64,000 nt of DNA from Modestobacter sp. VKM Ac-2984 (GTDB lineage Bacteria; Actinomycetota; Actinomycetes; Mycobacteriales; Geodermatophilaceae): contig NZ_JAPVBJ010000009.1 in assembly GCF_026967985.1 (NCBI RefSeq), forward strand, positions 1 to 64,000. Direction: 5' to 3'. Each line of letters opens with the position of its first letter. The first letter of the stretch is position 1. The translations under genes and the position numbers were made by a program. The notes beneath the pieces were generated by a model that did no database searches, was not told the DNA's origin, and saw only the letters and a program-made list of their open reading frames with translations. Shown here piece by piece: positions 50,810 to 60,664 of this stretch.

Positions 50810-50927
50810 AGCTGCTGTCAGCGAAGGCCGCGCATACCGCTCCCCCGCTAACAGTGAAGCGGCACGCTGCCACATGAGGTCGACCACCGGAGCACATTCG
50901 ACTGAAAGTCGTCCGCTTACGTCTCAC

Positions 50928-50981
50928 CTGCCACAGCGGCCACCCGGCGTACCCGGTAGCTCGCCGGCAACAGGTAGACAG
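50928..50981 (+). promoter_or_regulatory. Shared upstream element, copy B (before PLD-helicase)
   Basis: CTGCCACAGCGGCCAC (50928-50943) and GGTAGACAG (50973-50981), 29 bases apart, 14 bases from first G to the ATG at 50987. Boxes and distances equal those of copy A (15 of 16 and 9 of 9 bases), while the DNA between them is less alike. This selective conservation suggests a regulatory site plus a leaderless promoter. Confidence 0.6.
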
Positions 50982-50986
50982 CCTGC

Positions 50987-53900
50987 ATGGACCACGCCGA
51001 AGCGAGCGCCGGCCCCGTTGATCGACGCACGGCCGTGCGCTCGCTCAAGCCGGGGATATACGAGGCCCTGGTCACCGACGAGTTGGCCGGATCACTGTCT
51101 CGAACACCCGCCGAGCTGGTGCGGTTCGAGTCTCTTGACCCTGCCGATTCACATCTTCTCCTCACCCGGCACCTGGCGGAGTTGATCAGCCGTTCTCTGC
51201 AGTCCGTCTCCGGCAGCGACGAGAGCAAGGTCGCTGCGCAGGTCGAACTGACCAACCGGATCGCAACCGCCGTCGGCGAGCTCAGTACGCCGGATGCCGT
51301 GCTCACCGGCGATCGGGTGGCTGACGTCGCTCGACAGCTGCTGGCCGTGGCGACGCCCTCCCCCACCCCGGCACCGGTGACCTTCCCAGCGCGGCCGGAG
51401 GTGCCGCTCAGCACTAGCGCGCTGCTGGTCAACGGCCGCGGCCAGCCGCGGATCGGCTATGAGGTGGAGCGCGAGCTGGCGTCCGCGGACAGCGTGGACC
51501 TGCTGTGCGCCTTCATCACCTGGCACGGCGTCCGGGTGCTGGAGCAGGCCCTGCAGGACCTTCAGCAGCGCGGCGTGCGTCTGCGGGTCATCACCACCAC
51601 CTACCTCGGCGCGACCGAACCACGTGCCGTCGAACGGCTGATCGCTGCGGGCGCAGACGTCCGCATCTCCTACGAGACCCGGACGACGCGGCTACACGCC
51701 AAGGCCTGGCTCTTCCACCGCAGCTCCGGCTTCTCCACCGGCTACGTCGGATCGTCGAACCTCTCCCGAGCGGCGATGATCGACGGGCTGGAGTGGAACG
51801 TCCGACTGTCGTCCGTCGAGCAGTCTCACCTGCTGCACACGTTCGCCGAGACGTTCGACTCTTACTGGCACGACCCGGCGTTCGAGCCCTACGACGCCGA
51901 GCGCTTCACGGCCGCGATCGCTGTCGAGCGAGGCGGTCGGGGGGATGCGACCACCGAGATCACCTCGCTGGACGTCCGTCCGTTCGGCTACCAGCAAGAG
52001 ATCCTCGAGGCGTTGGACGCCGAGCGACTGGTGCACGACCGGTGGCAGAACCTCGTGGTGATGGCGACCGGCACCGGCAAGACAGTGGTCTCCGCGCTGG
52101 ACTATCGGCGGCTGCGCGCCCAGGGGCACGTCGAGACGGTGCTGTTCGTCGCCCACCGCAAGGAGATCCTGACCCAGAGCCGGTCGACATTCCGCCAGGT
52201 GCTCCGCCGCGGAGACTTCGGTGAACTCCTGGTCGACGGCGCCAAGCCCACGCAGTGGCAGCACGTGTTCGCCTCGGTCCAGTCGTTGGCCCAGCTCGAC
52301 CTCGCCACGCTGCGGCCGAATCTGTTCGACCTGGTGGTGGTCGACGAGTTCCACCACGCCGAGGCAGACACCTACCGGCGGCTGCTGGACTACCTACGTC
52401 CGAAGGTGCTCGTTGGGCTGACGGCAACGCCCGAGCGGGCCGACGGTCGTGACGTGATCGCCCGATTTGGTGGGCGCTTCGCGGTCGAGCTGCGGCTGTG
52501 GGAGGCACTGGAGCAGCGGCTGCTGGCGCCGTTCCAGTACTTCGGCAAGCACGACGACGTCCCGCTGGACACGGTCCGCTGGCGGCGGGGCTCAGGCTAC
52601 GACGTCGCCGAGCTGACCAACCTCTACACCGGCAGCGACGCCCGGGTGCGACTGATCCTGCAAGCCGTGGTCGACACGGTGGCCGAGCCGACGCGCATGC
52701 GGGCGCTGGGCTTCTGCGTGAGCATCGACCACGCCGTCTTCATGGCAGCTCGTTTTGACGCCGCCGGCATCCCGAGCCGCGCAGTGACGTCGCGGGACGG
52801 CGCAGACGCCCGTGCGGCAGCGCTGACGGCACTGCGGAATGGCGAGGTGAACGTGCTGTTCACCGTCGACCTGTTCAACGAGGGGTTCGACCTGCCGGAG
52901 ATCGACACTGTGCTCTTCCTCCGCCCGACGGAGAGCGCAACCGTGTTCCTGCAGCAGCTCGGCCGCGGACTGCGGCTGGCTGAGGACAAGCCGTGTCTGA
53001 CGGTGTTGGACTTCATCGGCTCCCAGCACCGGAGCTTCCGCTTCGACCTGCGCTTTCGGGCGCTCACCGGGACGTCCCGACGTGGGCTGGAACGGGAGAT
53101 CGACTTGGGCTTCCCGACGCTCCCAGCGGGCTGCTCGATCCAGTTGGACCGGGTTGCACAGCGAGTGGTCCTGGACAACGTCCGCCAGTCGCTGCGGCTG
53201 CCCTGGCCTCAGTTGGCCAACGAGCTCGCTGCCTCCCCCGAGGCCGACCTGCCCAATTTCCTGGACGAGACAGGGCTGGACGTCGAGGATCTCTACCGCG
53301 GCACCAGCCGGAGCTGGCTGGATCTGCAGCGCGCGGCCGGCGTGGTCACCGCCGAACCGGGGCCGGACGACGCCCGGCTGCGCGGCGCCTTCGCGCGGAT
53401 GCTGCACCTGGACGACATCGAGCGACTCGACCGGCTGGACGAGGTGCTCAACGGCTCGGCCTTCGGGTCGAGCGACCGAGACCGGCGACTGGCCGCGATG
53501 CTGCACTTCTCACTCTGGACTTCGCGGACACCCTTCTCATCCGTCGAGGAGTCACTAGCGCGACTGCTCGCCGACCGCGCCCGATCAAAGGAGCTGGCTC
53601 AACTGATCGGTGTATTGCGGGAGGGCATTCACCGAGTGGCACCGGCGCTGGATGACGGGCCGCGGCCGCTGCACGTACACGCGCGGTACAGCCGCGAGGA
53701 GGCGCTGGCGGCGTTCGGGATGACCGATCTGGCCGGCACTTTCGGCTCTGGGGTGCGCTGGGTACCTGACGAGCGGGCGGATCTGTTCTTCGTGACGCTG
53801 ACCAAGGCCGCGGGGCACTTCTCCCCCACCACCATGTACGCCGACTCCGCCATCACCCCAACGCTGTTCCAGTGGGAGTCGCAGAACACGACGACCGAGG

Positions 53901-54127
53901 CGTCACCCGTCGGCCAGCGGTACGTGCACCACCGGGAGTGGGGCAGCTCGGTGCACCTGTTCGTGCGGGAGACGAAGACAGCGGACGGCGCGCTCGGGGT
54001 GCCGCCGTACCTGTATGCCGGGCCGATGACCTACCAGTCGCACACCGGGAACCGGCCGATGCGCATCCTCTGGGAGTTGGATCACGCGTTGCCCGGCGAC
54101 ATCTTCCACGCCGCCAGGGTCGCATGA
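50987..54127 (+). CDS. PLD-nuclease / SF2 helicase with DUF3427-type C-terminus
   Basis: A 1046-residue protein. Residues 150-300 form a phospholipase-D-type nuclease with one HxK motif (RLHAKAWLFHRSSGFSTGYV, near 236) and GSSNLS; one motif per chain implies a dimeric site. The SF2 helicase has VVMATGTGKTVVSAL near 358, VVVDEFHHAEAD near 453, LTATPERADG, FNEGFDLPEIDTVLFLRPT and QQLGRGLRLAEDK near 655. The C-terminal 330 residues fit the DUF3427 region of defence helicases. It should bind, move on and cut DNA or RNA. It stands alone but shares its upstream element with the giant helicase gene at 39044. Confidence 0.85.
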   Translation: MDHAEASAGPVDRRTAVRSLKPGIYEALVTDELAGSLSRTPAELVRFESLDPADSHLLLTRHLAELISRSLQSVSGSDESKVAAQVELTNRIATAVGELSTPDAVLTGDRVADVARQLLAVATPSPTPAPVTFPARPEVPLSTSALLVNGRGQPRIGYEVERELASADSVDLLCAFITWHGVRVLEQALQDLQQRGVRLRVITTTYLGATEPRAVERLIAAGADVRISYETRTTRLHAKAWLFHRSSGFSTGYVGSSNLSRAAMIDGLEWNVRLSSVEQSHLLHTFAETFDSYWHDPAFEPYDAERFTAAIAVERGGRGDATTEITSLDVRPFGYQQEILEALDAERLVHDRWQNLVVMATGTGKTVVSALDYRRLRAQGHVETVLFVAHRKEILTQSRSTFRQVLRRGDFGELLVDGAKPTQWQHVFASVQSLAQLDLATLRPNLFDLVVVDEFHHAEADTYRRLLDYLRPKVLVGLTATPERADGRDVIARFGGRFAVELRLWEALEQRLLAPFQYFGKHDDVPLDTVRWRRGSGYDVAELTNLYTGSDARVRLILQAVVDTVAEPTRMRALGFCVSIDHAVFMAARFDAAGIPSRAVTSRDGADARAAALTALRNGEVNVLFTVDLFNEGFDLPEIDTVLFLRPTESATVFLQQLGRGLRLAEDKPCLTVLDFIGSQHRSFRFDLRFRALTGTSRRGLEREIDLGFPTLPAGCSIQLDRVAQRVVLDNVRQSLRLPWPQLANELAASPEADLPNFLDETGLDVEDLYRGTSRSWLDLQRAAGVVTAEPGPDDARLRGAFARMLHLDDIERLDRLDEVLNGSAFGSSDRDRRLAAMLHFSLWTSRTPFSSVEESLARLLADRARSKELAQLIGVLREGIHRVAPALDDGPRPLHVHARYSREEALAAFGMTDLAGTFGSGVRWVPDERADLFFVTLTKAAGHFSPTTMYADSAITPTLFQWESQNTTTEASPVGQRYVHHREWGSSVHLFVRETKTADGALGVPPYLYAGPMTYQSHTGNRPMRILWELDHALPGDIFHAARVA

Positions 54128-54276
54128 AGCTGCCTGACTGATCAGCTGATCCTGCCCACATGCCGCATAGGGGCGAGTGCGGCTACCTGCCGGTGGTCAA
54201 GATCGAGGACCTGAGACGAGCGCACGCAGGACGCCATGCTCAGCAACCGCAGGGGCGCAGGTCAGCGACTGCAAAA

Positions 54277-56289
54277 TCACTCCAGTCGGTCGGCAGGGGC
54301 CTTCCTCAACTCATCCGGTAGGGGCTTCGAGTGGACCACCACAAGCGAGCGATTGGCCCTTGTCAAACTCGTGTACAAGAGCCCATGCCGACCTAGGTTC
54401 TGCGGAAAGTCGGCTGGCTCTACCACGACGACAGCATCAAATTCCAAACCTCGAGCATCGTCCGCTGAGAGCACCCGTGCGGTCACCTGTCCGTCGAAGT
54501 ATTCATCGCTGCCAGCCGCGCGAGCCGCCCAACCGTGCATGGCCAACGCGGTACGGGGCGAAGCCGCCTCCGCTCCGATAACGGCCACGGTGCCGCCTCG
54601 GCACTCAGCCCCTAGCTTTCGTGTAGCGGTGACGATGGCCAAGGCCAGTTCAGCAGGACGCACCTTGAGAGTGGTCGGGCGAGCGCCTTCCGTCTGCACC
54701 GCCAGGCCGTGCCGCTGCTCTCTTGGGAGCAGATACCCGGCGAATTTGAGGATTGCAGTCGTCGATCGGAAGACACTCCGATAGTCCTCGATCTGCGTGT
54801 CCACACTCAGGTCCAGGAGCTCGAGGCTCTGTTGCCACGACATGCTGCTGTGATCCGAGCGGCGCTGGTTCATGTCGCCGACAAGAGTCCAACCGGCATC
54901 CGGACGCGCCAACAACCGGAGGATGCGCCACTCAATCGGCCGTACGTCCTGCGCTTCGTCCACGATGACGTGCCCAGGCGGCTCGATCCGGTGCCGTCCG
55001 GACGCGAGAGCACAATACGCCAGAAGGGGTGCTAAACGCCTTATTCGGAGAGCCGAGTCCCAGTCGGGCAGTTTGCGCAGGTAACTCATCCACTCATCAG
55101 GGGCGGCCCCCGCTTTCAACCTCAGCTCTTCGTAGATCACCTGAGCGGCCTCAGTCCTCGACTCGGTATCAGCAAGGTGACCCCGACGCTCCAGCATCCG
55201 TACCGCGTCATCGACGAGTGTGCAGAGACCCCGATCGAAGTCCCGGTACGTCTCAACATGTCCATCATCCGAGCCAGCTCCCGCGTCGAGGGTGGGAATC
55301 AGCTTCCGAAAGAGTGCGTCCAGACTCCGCACGACAACGCGGGCACCTTGTGTCAGGTCCCGGACGGCCGTGGTCGTGTGCTTGACATAGTTCTCGGTCG
55401 GTCCGACCAGCAGCACTACGCCCTCGACAGCAGTGCCCTCCCGGGCGGGATGCACCAGGAAGGCCGCACGGTGGACCGCAACAATCGTCTTTCCGGCGCC
55501 GGGGTGACCTTGAACTACAAGCGGAACCGTTGCCTCCCACTTGACCAGGGCATGCTGCTGCGGTTGCAGCGTCGCCAACACCTGCTGGAGCCCTGCTTGC
55601 CGAGGCCGCGTCAAAGCCCGCAACAGCGCATCCTTGTGGCGCAAAGCCGTCGCGTCTGGGACCGGAGCTCCGCTGGTGCGCCCATTCGCCTGTGGGACCA
55701 ATTCGGCCACGCTCGCGGCTGGGACTCTTGGTTGAGTCGACTTCTCCGCGGCCGGCGCCGGGGAGGGCGCCGGCGGACGCGCAGTGCCAGCCGAATTCCT
55801 TGGAGCCTGCCGAATCGCTGGCGGCCGTGGCACCTGCAGCGCGGCCCTGTGATCGAAGGCCGTTGCGCCACTTCCCGAGTCCCGCCGCTCATCGTCGTAG
55901 CCCACGATCTCGTCACCGCGGGGCGTGAACACGCGCGTGATCTGCACGTCGCCGAGGAGATCCGCACCGGGGCCATGTCCGTAGAAGGCGTCTGCCGCGG
56001 GCGCAGCCCAACTGATGACCACAAAGTCGCGCTCGCGGGCGTACCACTGCCCGATGTAGACGCTGTTCGTCTGAAGAAGCTCGTGCGGTGCAGCCAACCC
56101 GATCCGCCCGACGAACGGTTGGGGTATGGGGCGCTCGAGCTCACTGTCCCGCTTCCTGCCGTTCGCTCGTCCAGACCCTCGAGGCTTGGCGATTGGGACC
56201 ACTCGAGCCGCCTTGTCGGCCAGCGTTTGCACGTACCGCTTGTTGCGCGCCCGCTCATCGGCCAGGACCGCCGGATCGGGCGCGCTCAC
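54277..56289 (-). CDS. UvrD/HelD-like SF1 helicase
   Basis: A 670-residue protein from the GTG at 56289. An N-terminal coiled part (LADERARNKRYVQTLADKA) and a beta domain (VYIGQWYARERDFVVISWAAP) are HelD-like. Helicase motifs: LVVQGHPGAGKTIVAVHRAA (near 260), HVIVDEAQDVRPIEWRILRL (near 438), DMNQRRS, then VLSADDARGLEFDAVVVVEP and LYTSLTRANRSLVVV. HelD proteins remodel RNA polymerase, while other members repair DNA; the neighbours favour defence. Its GTG overlaps the stop of the SNF2-like gene by four bases, so both are made from one mRNA, probably in fixed ratio. Confidence 0.78.
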   Translation of the reverse strand: MSAPDPAVLADERARNKRYVQTLADKAARVVPIAKPRGSGRANGRKRDSELERPIPQPFVGRIGLAAPHELLQTNSVYIGQWYARERDFVVISWAAPAADAFYGHGPGADLLGDVQITRVFTPRGDEIVGYDDERRDSGSGATAFDHRAALQVPRPPAIRQAPRNSAGTARPPAPSPAPAAEKSTQPRVPAASVAELVPQANGRTSGAPVPDATALRHKDALLRALTRPRQAGLQQVLATLQPQQHALVKWEATVPLVVQGHPGAGKTIVAVHRAAFLVHPAREGTAVEGVVLLVGPTENYVKHTTTAVRDLTQGARVVVRSLDALFRKLIPTLDAGAGSDDGHVETYRDFDRGLCTLVDDAVRMLERRGHLADTESRTEAAQVIYEELRLKAGAAPDEWMSYLRKLPDWDSALRIRRLAPLLAYCALASGRHRIEPPGHVIVDEAQDVRPIEWRILRLLARPDAGWTLVGDMNQRRSDHSSMSWQQSLELLDLSVDTQIEDYRSVFRSTTAILKFAGYLLPREQRHGLAVQTEGARPTTLKVRPAELALAIVTATRKLGAECRGGTVAVIGAEAASPRTALAMHGWAARAAGSDEYFDGQVTARVLSADDARGLEFDAVVVVEPADFPQNLGRHGLLYTSLTRANRSLVVVHSKPLPDELRKAPADRLE

Positions 56290-59200
56290 TCGCCGACCTC
56301 CAGAACGCACACAGCCAACGGCGAGAGTGACACGTCCGGTGCACCTGTCTGGTCCAGCTCACTCAATGTCTGCCTGTGAGCCTCCTCGCGACGAGCAAGC
56401 TGACTGTCGAAGAGCTTGACGCCGCGGCTCTTCCCGCGCTCGAAGGCGGTGCGTCGTCGAGCCTGGATCGACGCACGCGCCCGCTCGTGCTGGTCCTCGA
56501 GCAGGACACGCCGCGACTCGATCAGCGAGGAGATCTCGCTTCGCCGCCGCTGGTTCTCGCGAAGCATCCGGTCGTCCATGAGCTCCTGCAGAAGGTCAAC
56601 GCACCGTTCAAGCAACGCCGGGACAGGCCGCCTCCCCTCCTGCAGCTCACCGGTGGCCAGCCGCGCGAGGAGGACATCCACGTACTGGTCACCGGCAGGC
56701 CGACCGTCCGCTCCCACTGCAGTTCCCCAGATCTCCTGGCCAGCCCGCGGCGCTTCCCACCGCGCCACAGCCAGCTGAATGACGTAGGTCCCGGGCTCCA
56801 GTTGCCCCTGGTCCGTTACGCGAACCACCGCAAAGCGAGCACGCCGATGCTCGGGCAGATTGGCCGCAGCCAGCACGAGTGGGTGCCGCGCCGAGAGCAG
56901 GTCCATCGTCTGGCTCGTGCGGGCGGTCTCCTGGTCGAGGACGAGGTGCAGCTCCTCCTCATTACGAAGCGCCCGTTCGTATGGGGCTGCTTCTTCACGG
57001 CTCAACCGTTCCTCGACGACCAGGCGGTGAAGGCGGTCGGCCATGTCCCGGTTGCCTCTGAGACGTAGAGCCACTCCCCCGTCGGCCAACGCGGGAGCGG
57101 GCGCCTGGCAGAGAGCCGCCCAGTCTTCGAGTACGTGCTGGAGCTCGGCGGCACCGACGTAGCGACCAGAAGCCACCAAGTCACGTTCCAGCCCAGCAAC
57201 GTCGGTCGTCGATGCTCCGAGCAAGAAGGGCGTGGCAGTAGCCAGATCCTCCAGACTGCTCCGCTGCTCCTCCATGGCAGACAGAGCATGATCGGCTTTG
57301 GTCGCTCGTTGCTTATCGCTCAGATCGAAGTCGAAGACGACGTCCTGGAGTGCGCGCAGGTGATTCGTCACGATCGGCTCAAGCGCCCCGATGCTGCCTT
57401 CGAAGACGCCGATCCGGGAGAGCAGCCGCTGCTTGATTCGATCGTCCAGGGCCGCAGGGCACCAGACGTTGAGGATGGAGATGACCTCCTCTGCCTGGCC
57501 GATCCGATCGATGCGCCCGATGCGCTGCTCGACCTCCATGGGGTTCCACGGCAGGTCGTAGTTCACGATCACTGAGCAGAACTCGAAGTCCAGCCCCTCG
57601 CTTGCGACCTTGTTGGCCAGGACGAGCTCATACCGTCCCGCCCGGAAGTCGGCCATGACCTCGTTTCTGCGGTCGCGATCGACGCCGCCGTGCAGAACGG
57701 CCACACGACAGTGCCCCTGCAGTCGACGTTCGAGGTATGCGAGCGTCGGACGCGAGAACGTGAAGAGCAACGCTCGACGTCCCCTGCGGATCACGTCGAG
57801 TAGCTTGGGTGCGATGGCGTCGAACTTGCTGTCAACGTCAGCAATCGCATCGGCAGCGTGCAAGAGCTCGGCATGAGGCCGCAACAACGGAGGCCTCGCC
57901 GTCGTCGGCGACCCTGTCGAGTCCTCGTCCGCCAGGTCGTCATCCTCGACACTCCACCGCAGAACTGCGGCCCGAGCAGCCGGCAGACATGCGGATGCCA
58001 GGCGCAGCGGCATCTGCATGGCGAACCCCGGCGGCTGACCAGCTGCCGCAGCTCGATTACGGCACCACGTCACGTACTCGTCGTAGAACCGTTGCTCCCC
58101 TGCGGTCCAGTGGACCTCGGTGTCCATGGCTTGCCGTACTGCCTTCTTCTCGTCCACCTCGACGCGGCGGGTGCGCGTGAACACGGAGGACAGCACGTTG
58201 AGCTCGGCCAGGTGGCGCCGCGCCTGCACGATCTCTCGCGGACTCAAGACGTCCCGTCCCACGACCTCCCGTAGTGCCGCAAACTCACGTCGCCTGACGA
58301 GAGGGCGTCCCATGGCGAGCGAGCGCATCCCGTCCAGGACCTTCAGGCGAGTCCCGCCATCGACAGCTGGTGATGAAAGCAGGCCACCCACCTGGTTCAG
58401 GACGACGTTCGGTTCGAGTTGCAGCTCCATGGACCCGATACCGCCGAAGTCGCCCGGGGCGAGCAGGTCCAGCAAGTTGTAGAGGTCCTCATTGCGCAGG
58501 TTGATGGGCGTCGCCGTCAGCAGGACCAGCGCCTCGGCCCACTCGCTCAGCAGAGCTCCAGCCTGATGAGACGCCGTGCTCGCGTTCCTCATGTTGTGCG
58601 CTTCGTCGACGATGGCGAGGCTCAGCGGGCCGGCCAAGGTGGCCAGCTCTTCTATTGACTCCCACGTGCGGAACCGTTCGAGGCTGACAACATACGAGAA
58701 TCGCCGCGGCAGGCGATTTTCCCGAGCCCGTTGCTCAAAGTCGCTGGCCGCCGGCCCCGACAGCTCGACCAACTGAAAGCCGAACCGGTCCTCCATCTCA
58801 CGGCGCCACTTCGCGACCAACGCTGCCGGGCATACCACCAGCACTCGATCAGCGGACTTGCGAGCCTCGAGCTCAGTCCACACGAGGCCAGCCTCGATGG
58901 TCTTGCCCAGCCCGACCTCGTCGGCGATGAGGATCCGGGATTTGCCCGATTCAAGCATGCGGATGACCGGGCGGAACTGGTAGGCGCGGAAGAGAGTTCT
59001 CGTCGCCCGGAACGAAAACAAAGTGTCCGTGAACGCGCCGGCCAGCTTCTCTCGTGTCAGCGTCGCGCTCAACCGACGAGCGGTGTCGGGTGACTGTTTG
59101 ATCCAATCGTGGACCGTGTCACTGGACTGAAGCTCAGCCAGCATGTCCTCGCCGAACGTGACCTGCCGTCCATCCACCCGGAGGTCGTACAGCCATCGCC

Positions 59201-59726
59201 CGGCGGAAAACCGACGGGATCTCACAGGGTGGTCACGACCGGAGCTGAGAACCATGACGTCGTCGTTGATTCGAAACCTAGGCGCAGAGACGTCAACTCC
59301 GTCTGGCCAAAAGTGATGCATCCACCCCTCCGCATCGCGTAGAGGATGCGCGTCCGGAAGCACACCGGTGTCGACGCGCTGGCTCTCGCCGGGCGGCGCG
59401 CCGCGCGACACGACCATGACCCGAGTCTGCGTAGGCAGCGAAAACCAGTACACGCCTTCGGGGAGCTCAACCTCTGACTGTCCTAGGTGGCGGACCTCCT
59501 TGAAGAGGTCTCGGTGCTCCAACCGGGGCGGCCCGACGAATAAGGCGTCGACGCTACGAACGATTTTTGCGAGATCTGACGCGTCCTGAGCTTCGGGGTG
59601 GTACCCGTAACTCATCCTGATCTGTTCCGCCGTGTACCCGAACAACCTTTTCGCTCCCCCGCTGCCGACTAGCGCCAGGACATCACATGGTGCGACTAGG
59701 ATCACCGCACACCGGCTGCGAGTCAT
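56286..59726 (-). CDS. SNF2/RapA-like SF2 helicase
   Basis: A protein of about 1146 residues (ATG at 59726; an ATG at 59768 would add 14). SNF2 motifs: ILIADEVGLGKTIEAGLVWT, VVCPAALVAKWRREM, LAIVDEAHNMRN, LLTATPINLRNEDLYNLL, ALLFTFSRPTLAYLERRL, LANKVASEGLDFEFCSVIVNYDLPWNP and EQRIGRIDRIGQ. The C-terminal 350 residues are helical with a final coiled coil (RRRTAFERGKSRGVKLFDSQ). This is the architecture of RapA-like and DISARM DrmD-like translocases. No nuclease domain was seen. Its overlap with the UvrD-like gene suggests a two-helicase complex. Divergent from the truncated nuclease gene. Confidence 0.8.
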   Translation of the reverse strand: MTRSRCAVILVAPCDVLALVGSGGAKRLFGYTAEQIRMSYGYHPEAQDASDLAKIVRSVDALFVGPPRLEHRDLFKEVRHLGQSEVELPEGVYWFSLPTQTRVMVVSRGAPPGESQRVDTGVLPDAHPLRDAEGWMHHFWPDGVDVSAPRFRINDDVMVLSSGRDHPVRSRRFSAGRWLYDLRVDGRQVTFGEDMLAELQSSDTVHDWIKQSPDTARRLSATLTREKLAGAFTDTLFSFRATRTLFRAYQFRPVIRMLESGKSRILIADEVGLGKTIEAGLVWTELEARKSADRVLVVCPAALVAKWRREMEDRFGFQLVELSGPAASDFEQRARENRLPRRFSYVVSLERFRTWESIEELATLAGPLSLAIVDEAHNMRNASTASHQAGALLSEWAEALVLLTATPINLRNEDLYNLLDLLAPGDFGGIGSMELQLEPNVVLNQVGGLLSSPAVDGGTRLKVLDGMRSLAMGRPLVRRREFAALREVVGRDVLSPREIVQARRHLAELNVLSSVFTRTRRVEVDEKKAVRQAMDTEVHWTAGEQRFYDEYVTWCRNRAAAAGQPPGFAMQMPLRLASACLPAARAAVLRWSVEDDDLADEDSTGSPTTARPPLLRPHAELLHAADAIADVDSKFDAIAPKLLDVIRRGRRALLFTFSRPTLAYLERRLQGHCRVAVLHGGVDRDRRNEVMADFRAGRYELVLANKVASEGLDFEFCSVIVNYDLPWNPMEVEQRIGRIDRIGQAEEVISILNVWCPAALDDRIKQRLLSRIGVFEGSIGALEPIVTNHLRALQDVVFDFDLSDKQRATKADHALSAMEEQRSSLEDLATATPFLLGASTTDVAGLERDLVASGRYVGAAELQHVLEDWAALCQAPAPALADGGVALRLRGNRDMADRLHRLVVEERLSREEAAPYERALRNEEELHLVLDQETARTSQTMDLLSARHPLVLAAANLPEHRRARFAVVRVTDQGQLEPGTYVIQLAVARWEAPRAGQEIWGTAVGADGRPAGDQYVDVLLARLATGELQEGRRPVPALLERCVDLLQELMDDRMLRENQRRRSEISSLIESRRVLLEDQHERARASIQARRRTAFERGKSRGVKLFDSQLARREEAHRQTLSELDQTGAPDVSLSPLAVCVLEVGE

Positions 59727-59822
59727 CCTGTCGGGTGGCGCTCTGGGCACATGCGCCTCACGCGGCACTGTCCTACGCGCGCCGGATCAAGCGATGGTCG
59801 GCTGTAGGCCGAATATGGCCGC

Positions 59823-60200
59823 GTGACTCTGTTGTTCGAGGTTGAAGGAAGCTCAGCCAAGCCGGCTCGAACGCAGTTGCTGTCTCAACTTGGCCTCCAG
59901 GAGCGTGCGCACCTCCAGGAGTGGGTGCTGGCCCAACCACAAGTCCGGGGTGACGATGTCCTGGTCGTTACGTCCGAGTTCGATCGCTGGTCCGCTCAGG
60001 ACGGCACGCGCGCACGAGATCGACTAGACGTACTGGGCTTGGATTCGTCAGGTCGGCTGGTGGTCGCAGAGCTGAAACGTGAGGACTCTGGCGGGGACGT
60101 CCACCTCCGGGCCATCACCTATGCGGCCCTGGTGTCCCGATTCCACCTTGAGACGTTAGCGGAGGCGCATGCGCAGTTCTGCGGACGCCGAGGAGACCGG
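59823..60200 (+). pseudogene. NucS-like nuclease gene truncated by IS3 remnant
   Basis: The GTG at 59823 opens a NucS/DUF91-like nuclease: LQEWVLAQPQVRGDDVLVV, then RARDRLDVLGLDSSGRLVVAELKREDSGG, where Asp in DRLDVLGLD and ExK in VAELK form a PD-(D/E)XK site, followed by AITYAALVSRF. After about residue 122 the sequence becomes that of a transposase in other frames, and the original frame runs on without meaning to 60536. The nuclease is therefore missing its C-terminal part. It may still fold but is probably inactive. It was divergently arranged with the SNF2-UvrD pair and may once have been its nuclease. Confidence 0.65.
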
Positions 60201-60510
60201 CTCACTTCGACTCCGACCGCGGCAGTCAATTCCGGTCGAACACCTTCGTCCGCACGATCGAGAACAACGGGCTGGTCGGCTCGATGGGCCGGGTCGGCGC
60301 GTGCGGGGACAACGCCGCGATGTAGTCGTTCTTCGCGCTGCTCCAGAAGAACGTGCCCGACCGGCAGCGCTGGGCAACTCGGGAAGAACTACGCTGGCGA
60401 TCATCACCTGGATCGAACGCACCTACCACCACCGACGCCGGCAACGCCGACTCGGACGGCTCACCCCAGTCCAGTACGAGACACTCAACCTCGCCGCTAC
60501 TGCGGCCTGA
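60200..60510 (+). mobile_element. IS3-family transposase C-terminal remnant
   Basis: Plus-strand codons from 60203 read HFDSDRGSQFRSNTF (second Asp of the DDE triad) and GDNAAM, then TAG, then SFFALLQKNV and DRQRW. The TAG stands exactly where the catalytic Glu codon of DNAxxESFF should be. A frameshift near 60400 leads to LAIITWIERTYHHRRRQRRL and TPVQYETL with the stop at 60508. It is inactive and lacks the 5' part. The end is similar to the transposase tail at 1-63. Confidence 0.75.
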
Positions 60511-60664
60511 CCAACCCCACCCGACGAGTCAACTGAAGTCGGGGCAGTCCCCGCGGGGCGTTACCGCGCGGTCGCGCGCTGCTCCTAGAGTCATGCCCAT
60601 GGCTGTCCCCAAGCCTGCTGTGCCTGAGGGCAGCTGACGAAGTAGGACGGAGCGGACGGGACGT

